64,000 bases of DNA from assembly GCA_028564925.1 (NCBI GenBank), contig CM053031.1:100056888-100120887 (forward strand), written 5' to 3'. This document shows positions 10,070 to 20,789 of this stretch, one piece after another. The stretch comes from Lithobates sylvaticus. Its lineage: Eukaryota; Chordata; Amphibia; Anura; Ranidae. The notes under the pieces were generated by a model, which was given only the letters and a program-made list of their open reading frames with translations, was not told the DNA's origin and ran no database searches. The first letter of the stretch is position 1, and the number at the start of each line of letters is the position of its first letter. The translations under genes and the position numbers were made by a program.

Positions 10070-10389
10070 TAATTACAAGCAAACAGATCACAGGTGAGGA
10101 TGGTTACATTTAATAGCCATTCAAACCCCTTTGTGTCAACTTGTATGCATGTTATCAGACCAAAATCACCAGGGTATGTAAACTTTTGATCAGGGTCATT
10201 TGGGTATTTCCTGTTGCCATTATGATTTAAAAAGAGTAAACACAAGTGATTGATAATAAATTGCTTCAGCCAAACACTAACCATGAGTGAAAGAAAAGTG
10301 TTTTTGTGTTATCATTCATATTTTCTAAAAAAATGGCCAAGAAATCATAAATTCTGCCAGAGTATGTAAAAATGATGAGCACAACTGTA

Positions 10390-11361
10390 TCTGTGAATTT
10401 AAATTTAAATTTGAAATATATACAAAGCGTCAAGTTAATTTGACCCAAAACTATTATAGTTTTGCCTTAAAGGGGGGCGTAAACAATAACTTTTAAACAA
10501 TGTTTGCTAATGCAGCTACAAGGCTACACAAAACTAGTGTATTATATTACTGTATAGCAATATAATCCTAGTAATCCAGTCCTGCATAAAAAAATACCAA
10601 ATGGAAGGGAAGCATATGAGTCTGGCTGTATCATGGTCTTTGCAATCACCCATGCCAAGGGTCAAGGGCTCACTATATGGATTGCTGATTTTAGATGAAA
10701 CATTTGTGGATGATTTCTTTAAGGGTCTTTGTGCACAGACGAGTACCTAGACTGGAGACAAGATGACTGAGTAATGTTGCAAGTTCATTACAAAGTACTT
10801 TTGATTTCCTTGTTTTTATTGTGCACTAAGAATATTGTCATTGAATCAAATCAATCACTTTGGATAATGTAACAGGATGTCTGTATAGTCCATTTTCCAT
10901 CCCAATAAAATGTACCCTCCCCATGCTACCCCATCGCATTGTTCAACTGTTCAAGCCATAAGTAGGACAGACCTATGTAATTTACATGTTGGCCAGTGTT
11001 GGGCCTCCACAGGAGTAATATCTTTTTCCTTTGCCCCACGTGATAGTGCTCAGACCTATCAACTGGTTGCTCAGGGACCATGTACTCTGTGCTGGATTCA
11101 TAAGGGAGCAAAAGGGACAATTGCCCCGGGCCCTCTGGCAGAGGAGGCCCCAGACTTCCTTTATTATTTTTTTTAAATAATTATACAATTAGTTTTATTA
11201 TTTAAAAAATTAACAAAGTGTCTGTGGGTGTCATGATAATGAACAGTTAAGCCTGACTTCAGAGGAAAAGAAAGGGCTGAGGGCTCGCGACACATGTTTT
11301 ACACTTCAACTTCTCACATTATTTTACTCTTTGAGATACTTGTTTTAAGCATTTCAATACC
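10390..11361. other. no recognisable feature
   Basis: Intronic sequence with an A/T-rich patch at 11158-11210. No transposon ends or coding signal that I can support. Confidence 0.45.
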
Positions 11362-12340
11362 GGCATTTTCACCCCCTTCCTGCTTAGGCCAACGTTCAGC
11401 TTTCAGCGCTGTCACACTTTGAATGACAATTGCGCAGTCATACAACACTGTACCCATATGACATTTTTACCTCTTTTTGTTCCCACAGATATAGCTTTCT
11501 TTTGGTGGTATTTGATCACCACTGGGTTTTTATTTTTTGTGCCACAAATAAAAAAATACAGAACATTTGGGGAGAAAAAAAAGTTTTTCTTTGTTTCTGT
11601 TCTAAAATTTTGTAAATATGTACGTTTTCCTCTTCACTGACAGGCAGTGATGAGCCTACACTGGCGAGCACCAACGAGGCAGCACTGATGGGCACTGATG
11701 ATGAGGCACTAATATGCAGCACTGATGGGCACTAATAGGCAGCACTGATATGCAGCATTGATGAGCACTGATAGGAGGCACTGATATGCAGCAATCATGG
11801 GTGGCACTGATAGGCGGCACTGATGGGCACGGATGGTTGGCAATGATGGGCTCTCATGAGCAGCACTATTGGGCACTGATAGATGGCACTGATAGCCAGC
11901 ACTGATGAGGTTAAACTGACAGGCATTACTGATGGGCACTGATTGGCATCCCTAATGGGTACTGATTGGCATATCTAAAGGTCACTGACATACCTGGTAG
12001 GCACAGGTGGGCACTGATTGGCATCACAGGCACGCACTGCTGGGCATCAGTAGTGGGGCACTGGTGGGCATGCACTGGTAATCAATGCCCCCCATCAGTG
12101 CAAATAGAGAAAAGCTATTAACCGGAACTTTCTGGTTACAATGTGATCAGCTGTGATTGGACACACCTGATCTCATGGTAAAGGTAGGCTCTTTACTGAG
12201 ATCGGAGATGCATTGTGTCAAAGGGACACATCGCACCACCGATCGCTGCACACGAGCAGCTTCTCATGCTGGATTTCATATGGCATCCAGTCAGAATAAT
12301 GGAACCCCCTTTAGCAGAATGACTCTCGGGTAGGAAGGAG
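11362..12340 (+). mobile_element. TTAA-type element, TTAACCACTTC family (P1), with expanded minisatellite
   Basis: Shares with the copies at 28440, 41276 and 59794 the core CCTTCCTGC, CAGCTTTCAGCGCTGTCAC, TGAATGACAATTGCGCAG and TAGCTTTCTTTTGGTGGTAT. After the A+T-rich segment it passes into a tandem array, then into ATCTCATGGTAAAGG-type sequence. Ends are degraded: the expected TTAACC start and GGTTAA end are not clean. Non-coding. Confidence 0.65.
11645..12110. repeat. minisatellite, GGCACTGATGGGCACTGATA-type units
   Basis: Imperfect tandem array built from roughly 10-12-bp words (GGCACTGAT, GGGCACTGAT, AGGCAGCACTGAT) arranged in higher-order units. Lies inside the P1 element; the same array type occurs in the P1 copy at 28715-29290. 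Confidence 0.85.
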
Positions 12341-13045
12341 TCAACCAGACAGTGTCGCAGAATGTATTTCCTTGCTTACAAGAGACAACTGGGTGGGACA
12401 AGGGAGAAGTTTGACAAATGTTGGCAAGTGCCAGGCAACAGCACCAACTCTATCATGGAAGTGAAGTTAATGAGCAGCATCAATTTATCGGAGTAAGAAA
12501 CATGAGAGAGAAACTCACTCCCCTCGCTTGACCCTGATTGGTTCAAGGGGCAAATCTCCATGATCTTGAATATGATAAAATTTGGGTAACCAGTTTTACC
12601 CAAACTTACGAGTCAGGTGTGGCCCTGAATCAGACTTAGGCCAGAATGACATCAGCAGAGAGTAGAAGATCTTCATTACCCCTGTGTCTTGGCAAGAATC
12701 AAACTCGGAACCTAACATATTTTTTTTTTTTAGAACAAATGTGGTTTACTATTTATTTCAGTTCGCTTTTTAATTTGACTTATAATTTAATTTCTATTTT
12801 GAGTGCCCAGGGCCTCCCAATGTCTAAATCCAACACTGCATGCACTGTATCGCGGGAGGAAAAAATAATTATTATACATTATTATTATACAAGCTCCCCC
12901 ATAATCTTAAATTACAGGCTTTAGCAAGTGAATGGCCCTGAAGGCAAGGCAACTATCAGGTTGTGAGGGAATATCTTTTAAAAATAACTTGTCACTGGAA
13001 AGGCTGGAGGATCAGACTTGGCAGTTGGTGGGTTGGTCGGTCCTT
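12341..13045. other. no firmly recognisable feature
   Basis: Contains short T and ATT runs (12720-12731, 12866-12890). No element ends or coding sequence that I can defend. Confidence 0.4.
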
Positions 13046-13345
13046 GGTATCACGGTGACCGTGCATCGCCTCTCTCCTCCCCCTAGGCCAATAGGATTAC
13101 TTCTCCTTTCAGGCAGTCTGAAAACAGGTCTCATGAACCAGTTACTGATGGCAATAGAGAAATAGGTTTTAGGACCTGCTTCCTGATTGGCCGGGAGGAG
13201 AATCAGTGTGACAATAGCGAATATTAATTCTCTGTTGTCACACAACTAGGTGGGCTCGGAGTGAAGTGCTCTGAGCCCCGAGCCCACCCTTTTTTGAAGC
13301 ATATTAGAGCCGTGTGACCCTAATGGACGGGCCAGCACTGAGTAT
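13046..13345 (-). repeat. interspersed repeat related to 48656-48850, inverted
   Basis: On the minus strand it carries GGCTCTAATATGCTTCAAAA, then GGGTGGGCTCGGGG, AGAATTAATATTCGCTAT and GTTCATGAGACCTGTTTTC, matching in order the plus-strand segment at 48666-48830. Two dispersed copies in opposite orientation define a repeat family; the 48.6-kb copy ends in a hAT-like terminus, so both may be hAT derivatives. Confidence 0.6.
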
Positions 13346-13661
13346 AACATTTTGCAGCTGTGCAGAACCCCTTCGTCAGACATATGTAGAAGCATCTGTA
13401 TGCATGATTTTGTACACTCCCGGTTCTTCATGAGGAAATAAATTATTCCTACAGAGAATGTTTACATCGCTTATTTCAGATGGTAACACCTTTTAATCAC
13501 CTCCTACTAATGTAGATAGACAGGCTAGGCAAGATGGCATATGGTTAATAAGAAACATGGATAATGCAGATGATAACACAAATTTGCAAACTGGCAAGCA
13601 TGCATAATTTTCAACTTGCAATTTCAGTGTTTGCATTTAAAATAAGCACTTTAGTTCCGCT

Positions 13662-14133
13662 TTAAAGTGGTTCTAAAGTCTAAACGTTTTTACTCTAATG
13701 TACTCTCTGCATTAAGGTAAAAACACCCCACTATCTGTCCTACCCCCGCCTCTCCTAAACACTTACCTGGCTCCTTTCACCGCTCCAGTGCTGTCTTTGG
13801 CTCCAGCACTGCTCCCCTCACTATCACAGAAGACACTGAGAGAATCAAAGCCATAGGTTCCTGCTACCATCAGTCAAACTCCTGTGAGGAGGGAGCATGG
13901 GCTTGGCTTACCGGTGTTGTGTGTGTCCAGGGAGGCACACAGCCTGGCTCAGAAGCACATGCACATGGGTTCATCTTAGCACCAGGCTAAGGAGGCACCC
14001 GGAGCAGAGAGAACTCGATAATGCCAGCAGAGGACTGCCAGATAAGCAGAAGAGGGTGCTTTCTGCGCAATTAGAGTAGACAAGTATAATCTTTTTTATA
14101 AAAAAAAAAAAATAGGTTTGAGTATGGCTTTAA
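13662..14133. mobile_element. T2-type MITE (TTAAAGTGGTTC...)
   Basis: TTAA at 13662-13665 begins TTAAAGTGGTTCTAAAGTC; the right end ...GAGTATGGCTTTAA gives TTAA at 14130-14133. About 470 bp. The first 8 bases match the T2 terminal motif; inner terminal sequence has diverged. Non-coding, with a long A run before the right end. Confidence 0.55.
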
Positions 14134-15070
14134 GCCCTAATTCCCTACTATAGCTTGACTACACCCTATGCACTCCTGAAATTAAAACCACTGCTTATAC
14201 CAAAAACAAGGGCCATCCTGCCCTTAAACCTCAGAGGACACCCTATAAAGGCAGCAACTATATATTCTAGTGAATCAGTGTACCTACAGTATGTCCATTG
14301 TGGTTGCACAGAAAACCGATCCAGCACTATCAATGGGCAGAAATACCGGGAGCAAGTGGATTACCTTTTTGATTTCTGCATCATGTGCCCCAAATAGCGA
14401 AGTGCCCTAGCCCAAAAATAAGGGTGGAATATTACTTTTGCCCATGAAAGGGAAAGGGTTAACCAGCTGTAGGTTTATCTACTTTATCAAAAAAAGCAAG
14501 AGTGAGTGTATTTTCTGCAAAAGAAGACTTAATAGTTTTGGCGGTTATATACTGATACTGTTATATCTGTGTGTGTATTTTATGCTACAAGCAGCATTTT
14601 AACAATAGTCCCCCAAGGCCTCCATATCCCATGGTAGATACAAGAAACCCTTTGCATTTGCTGCATTTTCATATCTGCAATCAGTGTCAGCAGTTTAGCA
14701 GTTTAAGAAACATATCACGCAGTAACCCTGGGACCCTCCAAAGACCTTTTTTTTTTCAGACAGAAAGAACAGCTAAAAACATTTTTTGTTTGCTAGATGC
14801 TGAAGCTTTTCAGTGCGGAGCTATGATTATAGTACTGAGCGGGTATTCTGTGAATTTATTCCGGATCTGTAGAACAAGACGAGCATTGTTCCTTGTTATT
14901 GAAATGAGAATGCAGAAAACTCTCCAGGTTCCAATCCCATACTATAATTTATTCCTTACATGATAATAACATATAAAATAATCAAAACAAGGTGACTTCT
15001 GATTATTAGTTATTCCAGAAGGAATGCAGAAATAAATGTGACAGGCGCCTGTTGTTAACCCCTTCAGCAT
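14134..15070. other. no recognisable feature
   Basis: Intronic sequence; the reading frame at 14571-14963 has no recognisable domain and is likely chance. Confidence 0.45.
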
Positions 15071-15072
15071 AC

Positions 15073-15350
15073 AACTGGCCATACACTAGAAGAATTTTGT
15101 CTGAAAACCTTCATTTCAGGAATGTTTGATTTTTTTTTTTAATGTTTACTGGGGTTAAATTGATGTTCGTTTTTAATGATGAGAAAATTCGAATGAGCAG
15201 GATGAAATTTTTTTTCTGCAACAAATTCATTTATAACAGTGACTGTGGTTTTTGTTTGCTTAATTGCACTCATTCTAAAATTGAATGTTGTGAGTCTCAC
15301 CCTTTGAGAAAGTCGTCTTGCCAACGAAACGGTGTTAGGTAATGAAAATG
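15073..15350. repeat. MITE left end (H2) followed by hammerhead-like retroelement fragment
   Basis: ACTGGCCATACACTAGAAG at ~15071 is a typical H2 MITE left terminus, but no matching right terminus follows. At 15301-15345 there is a TTTGAGAAAGTCGTC ... AACGAAACGGTGTTAGG arrangement resembling a decayed hammerhead core of Penelope-like elements. Both are fragments. Confidence 0.35.
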
Positions 15351-17228
15351 AAAGCTGGTAGTCCTGCGCTGTCAGCTAATAAATTGAATGAAGGCCTACT
15401 GCAGCAGACACCTGATCAGCTGATCCTTAGCAGATAGATAAATTGATAGGTAATAATGGTGCTGGCTGTGGGATCTCTAATGAGTGCTGTGACAACATCT
15501 ATATTAAAGTGCAAATAGTAAAAAAAATGTTTTAATGAATCATGAACATGTATGACACATGATAAAAATGATAGTGAAAAATGAAAAAATCTATTGATGG
15601 TGCAAACCAAACAAAACATCCAGAAATGCATGTACTAATGTGCAAAGTACAAATGGTCAACACTTAATTATAAACATAGATAAAACATGGTGATGTTGAT
15701 AATCAATGGAACCCTAAGTTCAGGTAGTGAACAAAAATATAGCATTGGAGGACTTTTATAATACGGTAAGTCACAATTTATATGTTAGATGTTATATACT
15801 TGCAGTTTGATAATTATATATGTTTGATTGATTACTATGCATATATTGACACTGAATGTTTATTTGAACAAGCGCACCATTTATATCTTTCTTTATCCAT
15901 TCCATGGAAACCTGGTTGAGAAACCCTGGGCTATAATATATGACTATTTTTCTTGTACTTGGGTTTAGATAACCTTTAATTGCAGTAACTCAGAACAACC
16001 AATCAGATTCTTGTACTGGTCTAGCTTCAGTAGAAACAATTCTGATTGGCGGGTATGAAATTCATCCTAAAAATAAGAACACTTTATTCACAAAAGCCAA
16101 AGGAGCCTAGACTGGATTTTACTATCTGTAGGAGGAGGAACAAGAGACAGCTAAGAAGACAAACTGCCATTTTTAATATAACGAGCGTCATCTTTTTATT
16201 GGCTGGAGTTATGTTATGCAGTCAGGAAAAAAAATAAGGAAAAATGGATTGCCGTTTAGTCTGTCCTATACATGTTTTTCTTTAACTTACCAAGATGCCT
16301 GAACCGAGAAGTGCATTTGAGCAACTGGTCACCCATTGCAGACATATCTCATTATCTTTCTTAATATATTATTGCAGAGTGGAATTGTGCACATGAATAT
16401 TGATGGAGGCGTCACAAACAGCATCCTAATCATTGCTTTTCAATTGTAGGTAAACTTTGGTTATCCTCTGCAATCCAATAATGCATATAAGTAGCAATAC
16501 GCTATCCTCCTCCTGCTGTGGGCTGCAAGAATAAGCGGTCACTCCTGAGTCCGAACACAGCCAGTTGTTAGTACGTATTTATATATTTTAACATTAACAC
16601 CTTTTGTGCTAAGGGGACTGCAGTGTTGTTTGCTGATTATAATGCGATCAGGCACTGCAACATTTAAGCAAGGGATTGCTGAACAGCGGAGAATAGAACT
16701 GTCTCTAGTGGCCGAGGCATTTAAATGAAAAATGGATTTATTAGGTTGGAACACTGTGAGTGTGCGTGAGCTGCTACCTTTACCTCTGGGAGGGCTGCTG
16801 TGATTTAGACTCAGCTTAAATGATATGTGTAATGAGTTCTGTAGTTTCATTTCATCCATAATTAGACAGAGATCCCAATGAAAAGCCTGATCTATGACAG
16901 TTAATGCTCAGGGAGGGTCCTGTGCCTATCTTACTGTGAATGCTTATGAGACTCTTGCTGCAAGATGCTGTTTGATTGTTGAGGGACTACAAGTCCCAAC
17001 ATCATATGCTGAAAAGGTGTAGCTAAAAGTAAAATGCCCCAATGCAAACGTTTAAGTCATGGAATCTACTATGACCTAACCCAGTGGTCTTCAAACTATG
17101 GCCAGATGCTTGCTTTCATCCTTTAACACCAACAAAGGGACACAATTCCTCCCAATAACACCAATGATAGGGTACAGTTCCCCCCACTGACACCAATAAC
17201 GAGGCACATTTCTTCCCAATGACATCAA
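15351..17228. other. mostly unrecognised intronic sequence
   Basis: Includes a lone hAT-type right-end fragment at about 15910-15930 (CCTGGTTGAGAAACCCTGG) and a lone Charlie-like left end at about 17083 (CAGTGGTCTTCAAACTATGG). The remainder shows no features I can name. Confidence 0.4.
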
Positions 17229-17437
17229 CAAGGTTTACTAAAGGTAAATAGACTGTGCGCTTTGCAAAGTTCAGTTGCAATCTGAAAGTGTAGTTGCTCC
17301 AGCGCTGTTTTTTTTTTTTTCCTGCTGCACGTGATTTGGTATTCTTTGCAAAGTGAAGCTTTACCTCATTTACTAAGATTTGGAGCAACTGCACTTTGCA
17401 AAGTGCACAGTCTATTTGCCTTTAGTAAATCAGCCCC
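17229..17437. mobile_element. palindromic MITE, TTTACTAAAGG...CCTTTAGTAAA family
   Basis: Left arm GGTTTACTAAAGGTAAATAG and right arm CTATTTGCCTTTAGTAAATC are inverted repeats that extend inward through ACTGTGCGCTTTGCAAAG / CTTTGCAAAGTGCACAGT. The same termini recur at 49276-49507. Class uncertain; no coding. Confidence 0.65.
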
Positions 17438-18006
17438 TATGTACCTTCATATCTATTTACAAATGCTAACAGCATACAGTTTAAAAATAGTTACTGTTGA
17501 TTGAGAGTTTAGTTGCGTTCTAAGAGATCAAAGTGGACCTTCCTAGCAATAAAAAGAACTTTGCTCATTGCAACCCTCCACACTCCACAAAACTTGAAAT
17601 GATAACAATTTTTTTATTTCTTCCCTACCCTCACTCTTACGAGAATGACTTCATCCCTGCTCCAGCAGCCTCCTGGGATGTCTCAGAAGATATTTTCTGC
17701 CATACAGTGCCTAGAGGAGGGAAGGACCTGGCAGCATATCATCAAGGGGGCCGGTTGCAAGAACCCAGAAGACATGTAAGGAAAGAAGATGAGGGGGGGC
17801 ATGAGGAAGCCGTGGATTATAGCAGGACAATGCTGAATCCCCTGAGCACATGAACACATGAATACGTTACCTGAGCATAACTGAGCAAAAAAGGTAAAAA
17901 GTGGGAAAAAAGCTAAATTAATCGGGGAGGGGGGTTAAGGGTTAAATTCCTATTTAAGAGCTAAACTTTTACCCGCCCTATGCTATGCCCTCTACATGTC
18001 TTAGAT
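17438..18006. other. no recognisable feature
   Basis: Nothing identified; a frame at 17533-17853 has no recognisable domain. Confidence 0.4.
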
Positions 18007-18329
18007 CAGACTTTCTCAACCTTTAAAACCTAAAGGAACTCCAAAAATTATTTTTATGTCTAAAGGAACCCTTACTAAAACCAAATCATCAGGGCTCAAT
18101 AGGAACAATGCTCCTTATATTGGTGGTCAATAGGGAGAATTCCCCCTTAAAGTGGTGTTCGGTTTGCCATCCTTAAAGACAGCTAAAAAGATATTTGGTG
18201 TCATGCTGTTGGCTTTGCTAAGTGGTGCTGAACCTTGAACTCTGTAGGCATCATCAAATAGGTGGTTCATCAGCCACAGCTCAAGGAACCCCTAGCAACC
18301 TCTGGAGGAACCCTGGTTGAGAATGGCTG
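18007..18329. mobile_element. hAT MITE, CAGACTTTCTCAACC family
   Basis: 323 bp with ends CAGACTTTCTCAACC and GGTTGAGAATGGCTG, diverged from a common CAGTGTTTCTCAACC-type inverted repeat. Adjacent 8-mers TCTTAGAT and TCTAAGGC agree at 5 of 8 positions, consistent with an aged hAT target duplication. The internal AGACAGCTAAAAAGAT and AAGGAACCCCTAGCAA segments recur at 44304-44621. Confidence 0.65.
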
Positions 18330-18334
18330 TCTAA

Positions 18335-18748
18335 GGCTACTTGCACACCGAGGCGCTGGGTGCGCTGGCGGTAAAGCGGCGCTATATTTAGCGCCGCTTT
18401 ACCGTCATTTTAGCGGCGCTTTGCGGACGCTAGCGGGGCGGTTTCCCCCCCCGCGAGCGGCCGAAAAAGGGTTAATACCACCCGCAAAGCGCCGCTGCAG
18501 GGTTCGGAGTGCTGCCACATTGTTTTCAATGGGAAGGGGCGCTTTAGGAGCGGTAAATACACCGCTCCTACAGCGCACCAAAGATGCGGCTTGCAGGAAA
18601 TTTTTCAGCGTCCTGCAAGCACACCGCTCCAATGTGAAAGCCCTCGGGCTTTCACACTGGAGACACAGCAGCGGCTGTTTGAAGGCACTTTGCATGCGCT
18701 ATTTTTAGAACTTTAGCGCCTGCAAAGCGCCTCAGTGTGAAAGGGGCC
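18335..18748. mobile_element. Harbinger-type MITE, CCCCTTTCACACTG family (H3)
   Basis: 414 bp. Right end CTCAGTGTGAAAGGGGCC followed by TTA; left end GGCTACTTGCACACCGAGG preceded by TAA. Strongly G+C- and CpG-rich inside, with many GCGCC/GGCGC words and the GCGGCCGAAAAA motif shared with the copy at 38226. Directly abuts the hAT MITE. The open frames across it are not coding. Confidence 0.7.
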
Positions 18749-18751
18749 TTA

Positions 18752-19717
18752 GATAAACAGGAACTCTGTCCTGGAAGCTGTGACCCACAATGCTCTGGTT
18801 CTCCTTTGAAATGGTGACTTTGCACGGTACTGAACATGCATGTCCTTTTTTCCATAAACCCCCACTGTAGAAGCTGTGTACGTGAAAGCCAGCAAAAAGA
18901 GAGCTTCTCCATTAAAGTAGCGAGGGATTGGATAGAGTGGGATTAGAACACCTGTTAGTCTTTATTGCGCTCTGTGCCCCCATTAGGGAGATTCACTCTC
19001 TCTATTTATCCTGTTTACTGCTAAAGTCAAAAGTGAAAGTAGAAGAAAATCACAATTTTGGGTTGACACCAGAAAAGTAATAGAGGGGGGATCTTCCAAT
19101 AGGGACACAAGTTTTGGTGACCTTGGTGACACCCCTGAGGGTTCCCTCACTTTGGTAAGATTTACTGTTTTGGCTATGGAACCGGACATAGATGGAAATC
19201 TCCTGTATATGACACAGATGGCAAAAAACTTGACAGGGGGTATAACCCTCCCTTACTCTATCCTCAATGAATTTTTTTTTTTTCCTTTAGTTACATTTTA
19301 AAGTCTTTGAAGATAAGTCTAAATATTTGCAGTATTGAGGGGCCCTACTGGCTCCAATGAGAAACATATTGTTCAGTATAGGCCCAGGTTCCCAGTTCAG
19401 ATCACCCCACTGATGTATAGTGGAGTGTGAGTCTATGGAGAAGAGAAGGAACACCACTACTACTCTGCAAACATGAAGACAATGCTCACTCTGAGCTTCA
19501 AGGATTTGGTGGATACTGCTGCTTTCCAGCATCTTGTGGGTTCAGGGGGTTTTATTCTACAACATCCACCAAGGATCCAGAATGGACTTTCCTCTTCACA
19601 CAGCCCTTCCACTGGTCAAAGAGGCTTTTAGGTGTTCTCTTTAGAATCAAAAAGAATAAGGACATTTTGAAATTGATGGCTGCAACACATCTTAAAAAAG
19701 TTGGGACATGGCCATAT
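18752..19717. other. unclassified, partly repeat-like
   Basis: 19020-19170 has the style of a dispersed repeat (GGGACACAAGTTTTGGTGAC), but no second copy is present here. The segment preceding the Tc1 remnant may be its decayed flank. Confidence 0.35.
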
Positions 19718-19945
19718 TTACCATGGTGTAGCATCCCCTCTTCTTTCACAACACTGTAAATGTCTGGGAACTGAAGAGACCAGTTGCTGAAGTTTTGGGA
19801 GAGGAATGTTGTCTCATTCTTGATATAGGATTCTAACTGCTCAACAGTCCTCGGACATCTTTATTGTATTTTTTGTTTCAAGATGCGCCAAATATTTTCA
19901 ATTGGTGAAAGGTCTGGACTGCAGACAGTCCAGTTAAGCACCTGG
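19718..19945 (-). pseudogene. Tc1/mariner transposase C-terminal remnant (family 3)
   Basis: Minus-strand translation ends in DNIPLPKLQQLVSSVPRHLQ then RRGDATPW and a stop at 19720-19718. This is the typical C-terminus of a third Tc1-like lineage, unlike families 1, 2 and 4 here. Upstream, the stretch that should contain the catalytic Glu survives only as ...KYLAHLE with several stops. No terminal inverted repeat was found, so only an internal piece remains. Confidence 0.7.
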
Positions 19946-19990
19946 ACACTTCTACTACAAAGCCATGGATGTGCTGTGTGACAGAGTTGT

Positions 19991-20740
19991 GTAAACCTCG
20001 GGACTGGATGGACAGAAATACAAATCCTTTAGCAGATTAAACAGATATGTATTTCATCTGTGTATTTAGTCATCTGTCTGGAGTTCAGCTTGAAAACTAA
20101 AGACTGAGGGTGGTACAGCAAGGAACTATTCTACCAACACATAGCTAACCATTCTGATTTCATATATGACATAGCATCTAAAGTTCTAGCCAGTATCGGA
20201 AACAAAGGCAGCACTCCAAAGTAATGCAAATATAGAAAAAAAATACATTTTGAAATTCTACTGTCAACTATTTTTACCAAAAGTCTCTTTTTAAGGCTTA
20301 CTGGTTGTGTAATTCTTTATGAATGCATGCGTGTGTGTTAACAATGAACGCTTCTTGGGAGACAGACAGAAGGTAACTCTGGAGACGTGACTACTATATC
20401 CATGTCAGTGAAGTTTAGTTCACATGTCATGCAGACTGACAGTATCTCCCTCAGTCACTTCCCTCCCCTGGGTCACACGCTGGCTGCACATGGCTCATGT
20501 CAATAGGTGACAGGCCCTGCATGTATCTTTCTTCCACCTCAGTCTCTGCTTTTCTTGTGAGCTGCCCAAACCCCAACTGAGGAAACCATGGAAATCAGCC
20601 CTGCCTACAAAATGTATACAGTCAGCATTGTATGTTATATTACTAATAAAAAGGCAAACCAATGCCACGTGTTTAGTAGACAGAAAGTATTTCTTGTAAA
20701 CGATTTAGTGATGCAACACAAGCTGCAGCAAATATGTATA
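19991..20740. other. no recognisable feature
   Basis: Intronic sequence without identifiable elements. Confidence 0.4.
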
Positions 20741-20741
20741 T

Positions 20742-20744
20742 ACA

Positions 20745-20787
<43 letters not shown>
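20742..20787. repeat. (TA)n/(CA)n microsatellite, left flank of Tc1
   Basis: Alternating TA passing into ACACACAC directly before the Tc1 end. The matching TA block on the other side of the element is 22313-22357. Confidence 0.9.

Positions 20788-20789
<2 letters not shown>

Larger units (their letters stand above)
8746..10387 (-). mobile_element. Tc1-like IR/DR transposon, nearly full length (family 2)
   Basis: 1,642 bp, flanked by TA at 8744-8745 and 10388-10389. Terminal inverted repeats of about 210 bp (8746-8957 and 10172-10387) each carry an outer and an inner copy of a direct repeat: outer CATAAGTTTACATACCC and inner AAAAGTTTACATACCCC on the left, complements on the right. This IR/DR layout is shared with Sleeping Beauty and Frog Prince, but the transposase sequence is a different lineage. 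A CA microsatellite (10050-10069) lies in the leader. Complete in outline, but the coding region is broken. Confidence 0.9.

Noticed and set aside
14571-14963. 130-codon open frame as a gene
   Set aside because: No homology or domain recognised, no splice or promoter context; its length is within what chance gives in 64 kb.
18262-18708. 148-codon open frame on the plus strand
   Set aside because: It covers parts of a hAT MITE and a G+C-rich Harbinger-type MITE with terminal repeats; low stop density comes from base composition.
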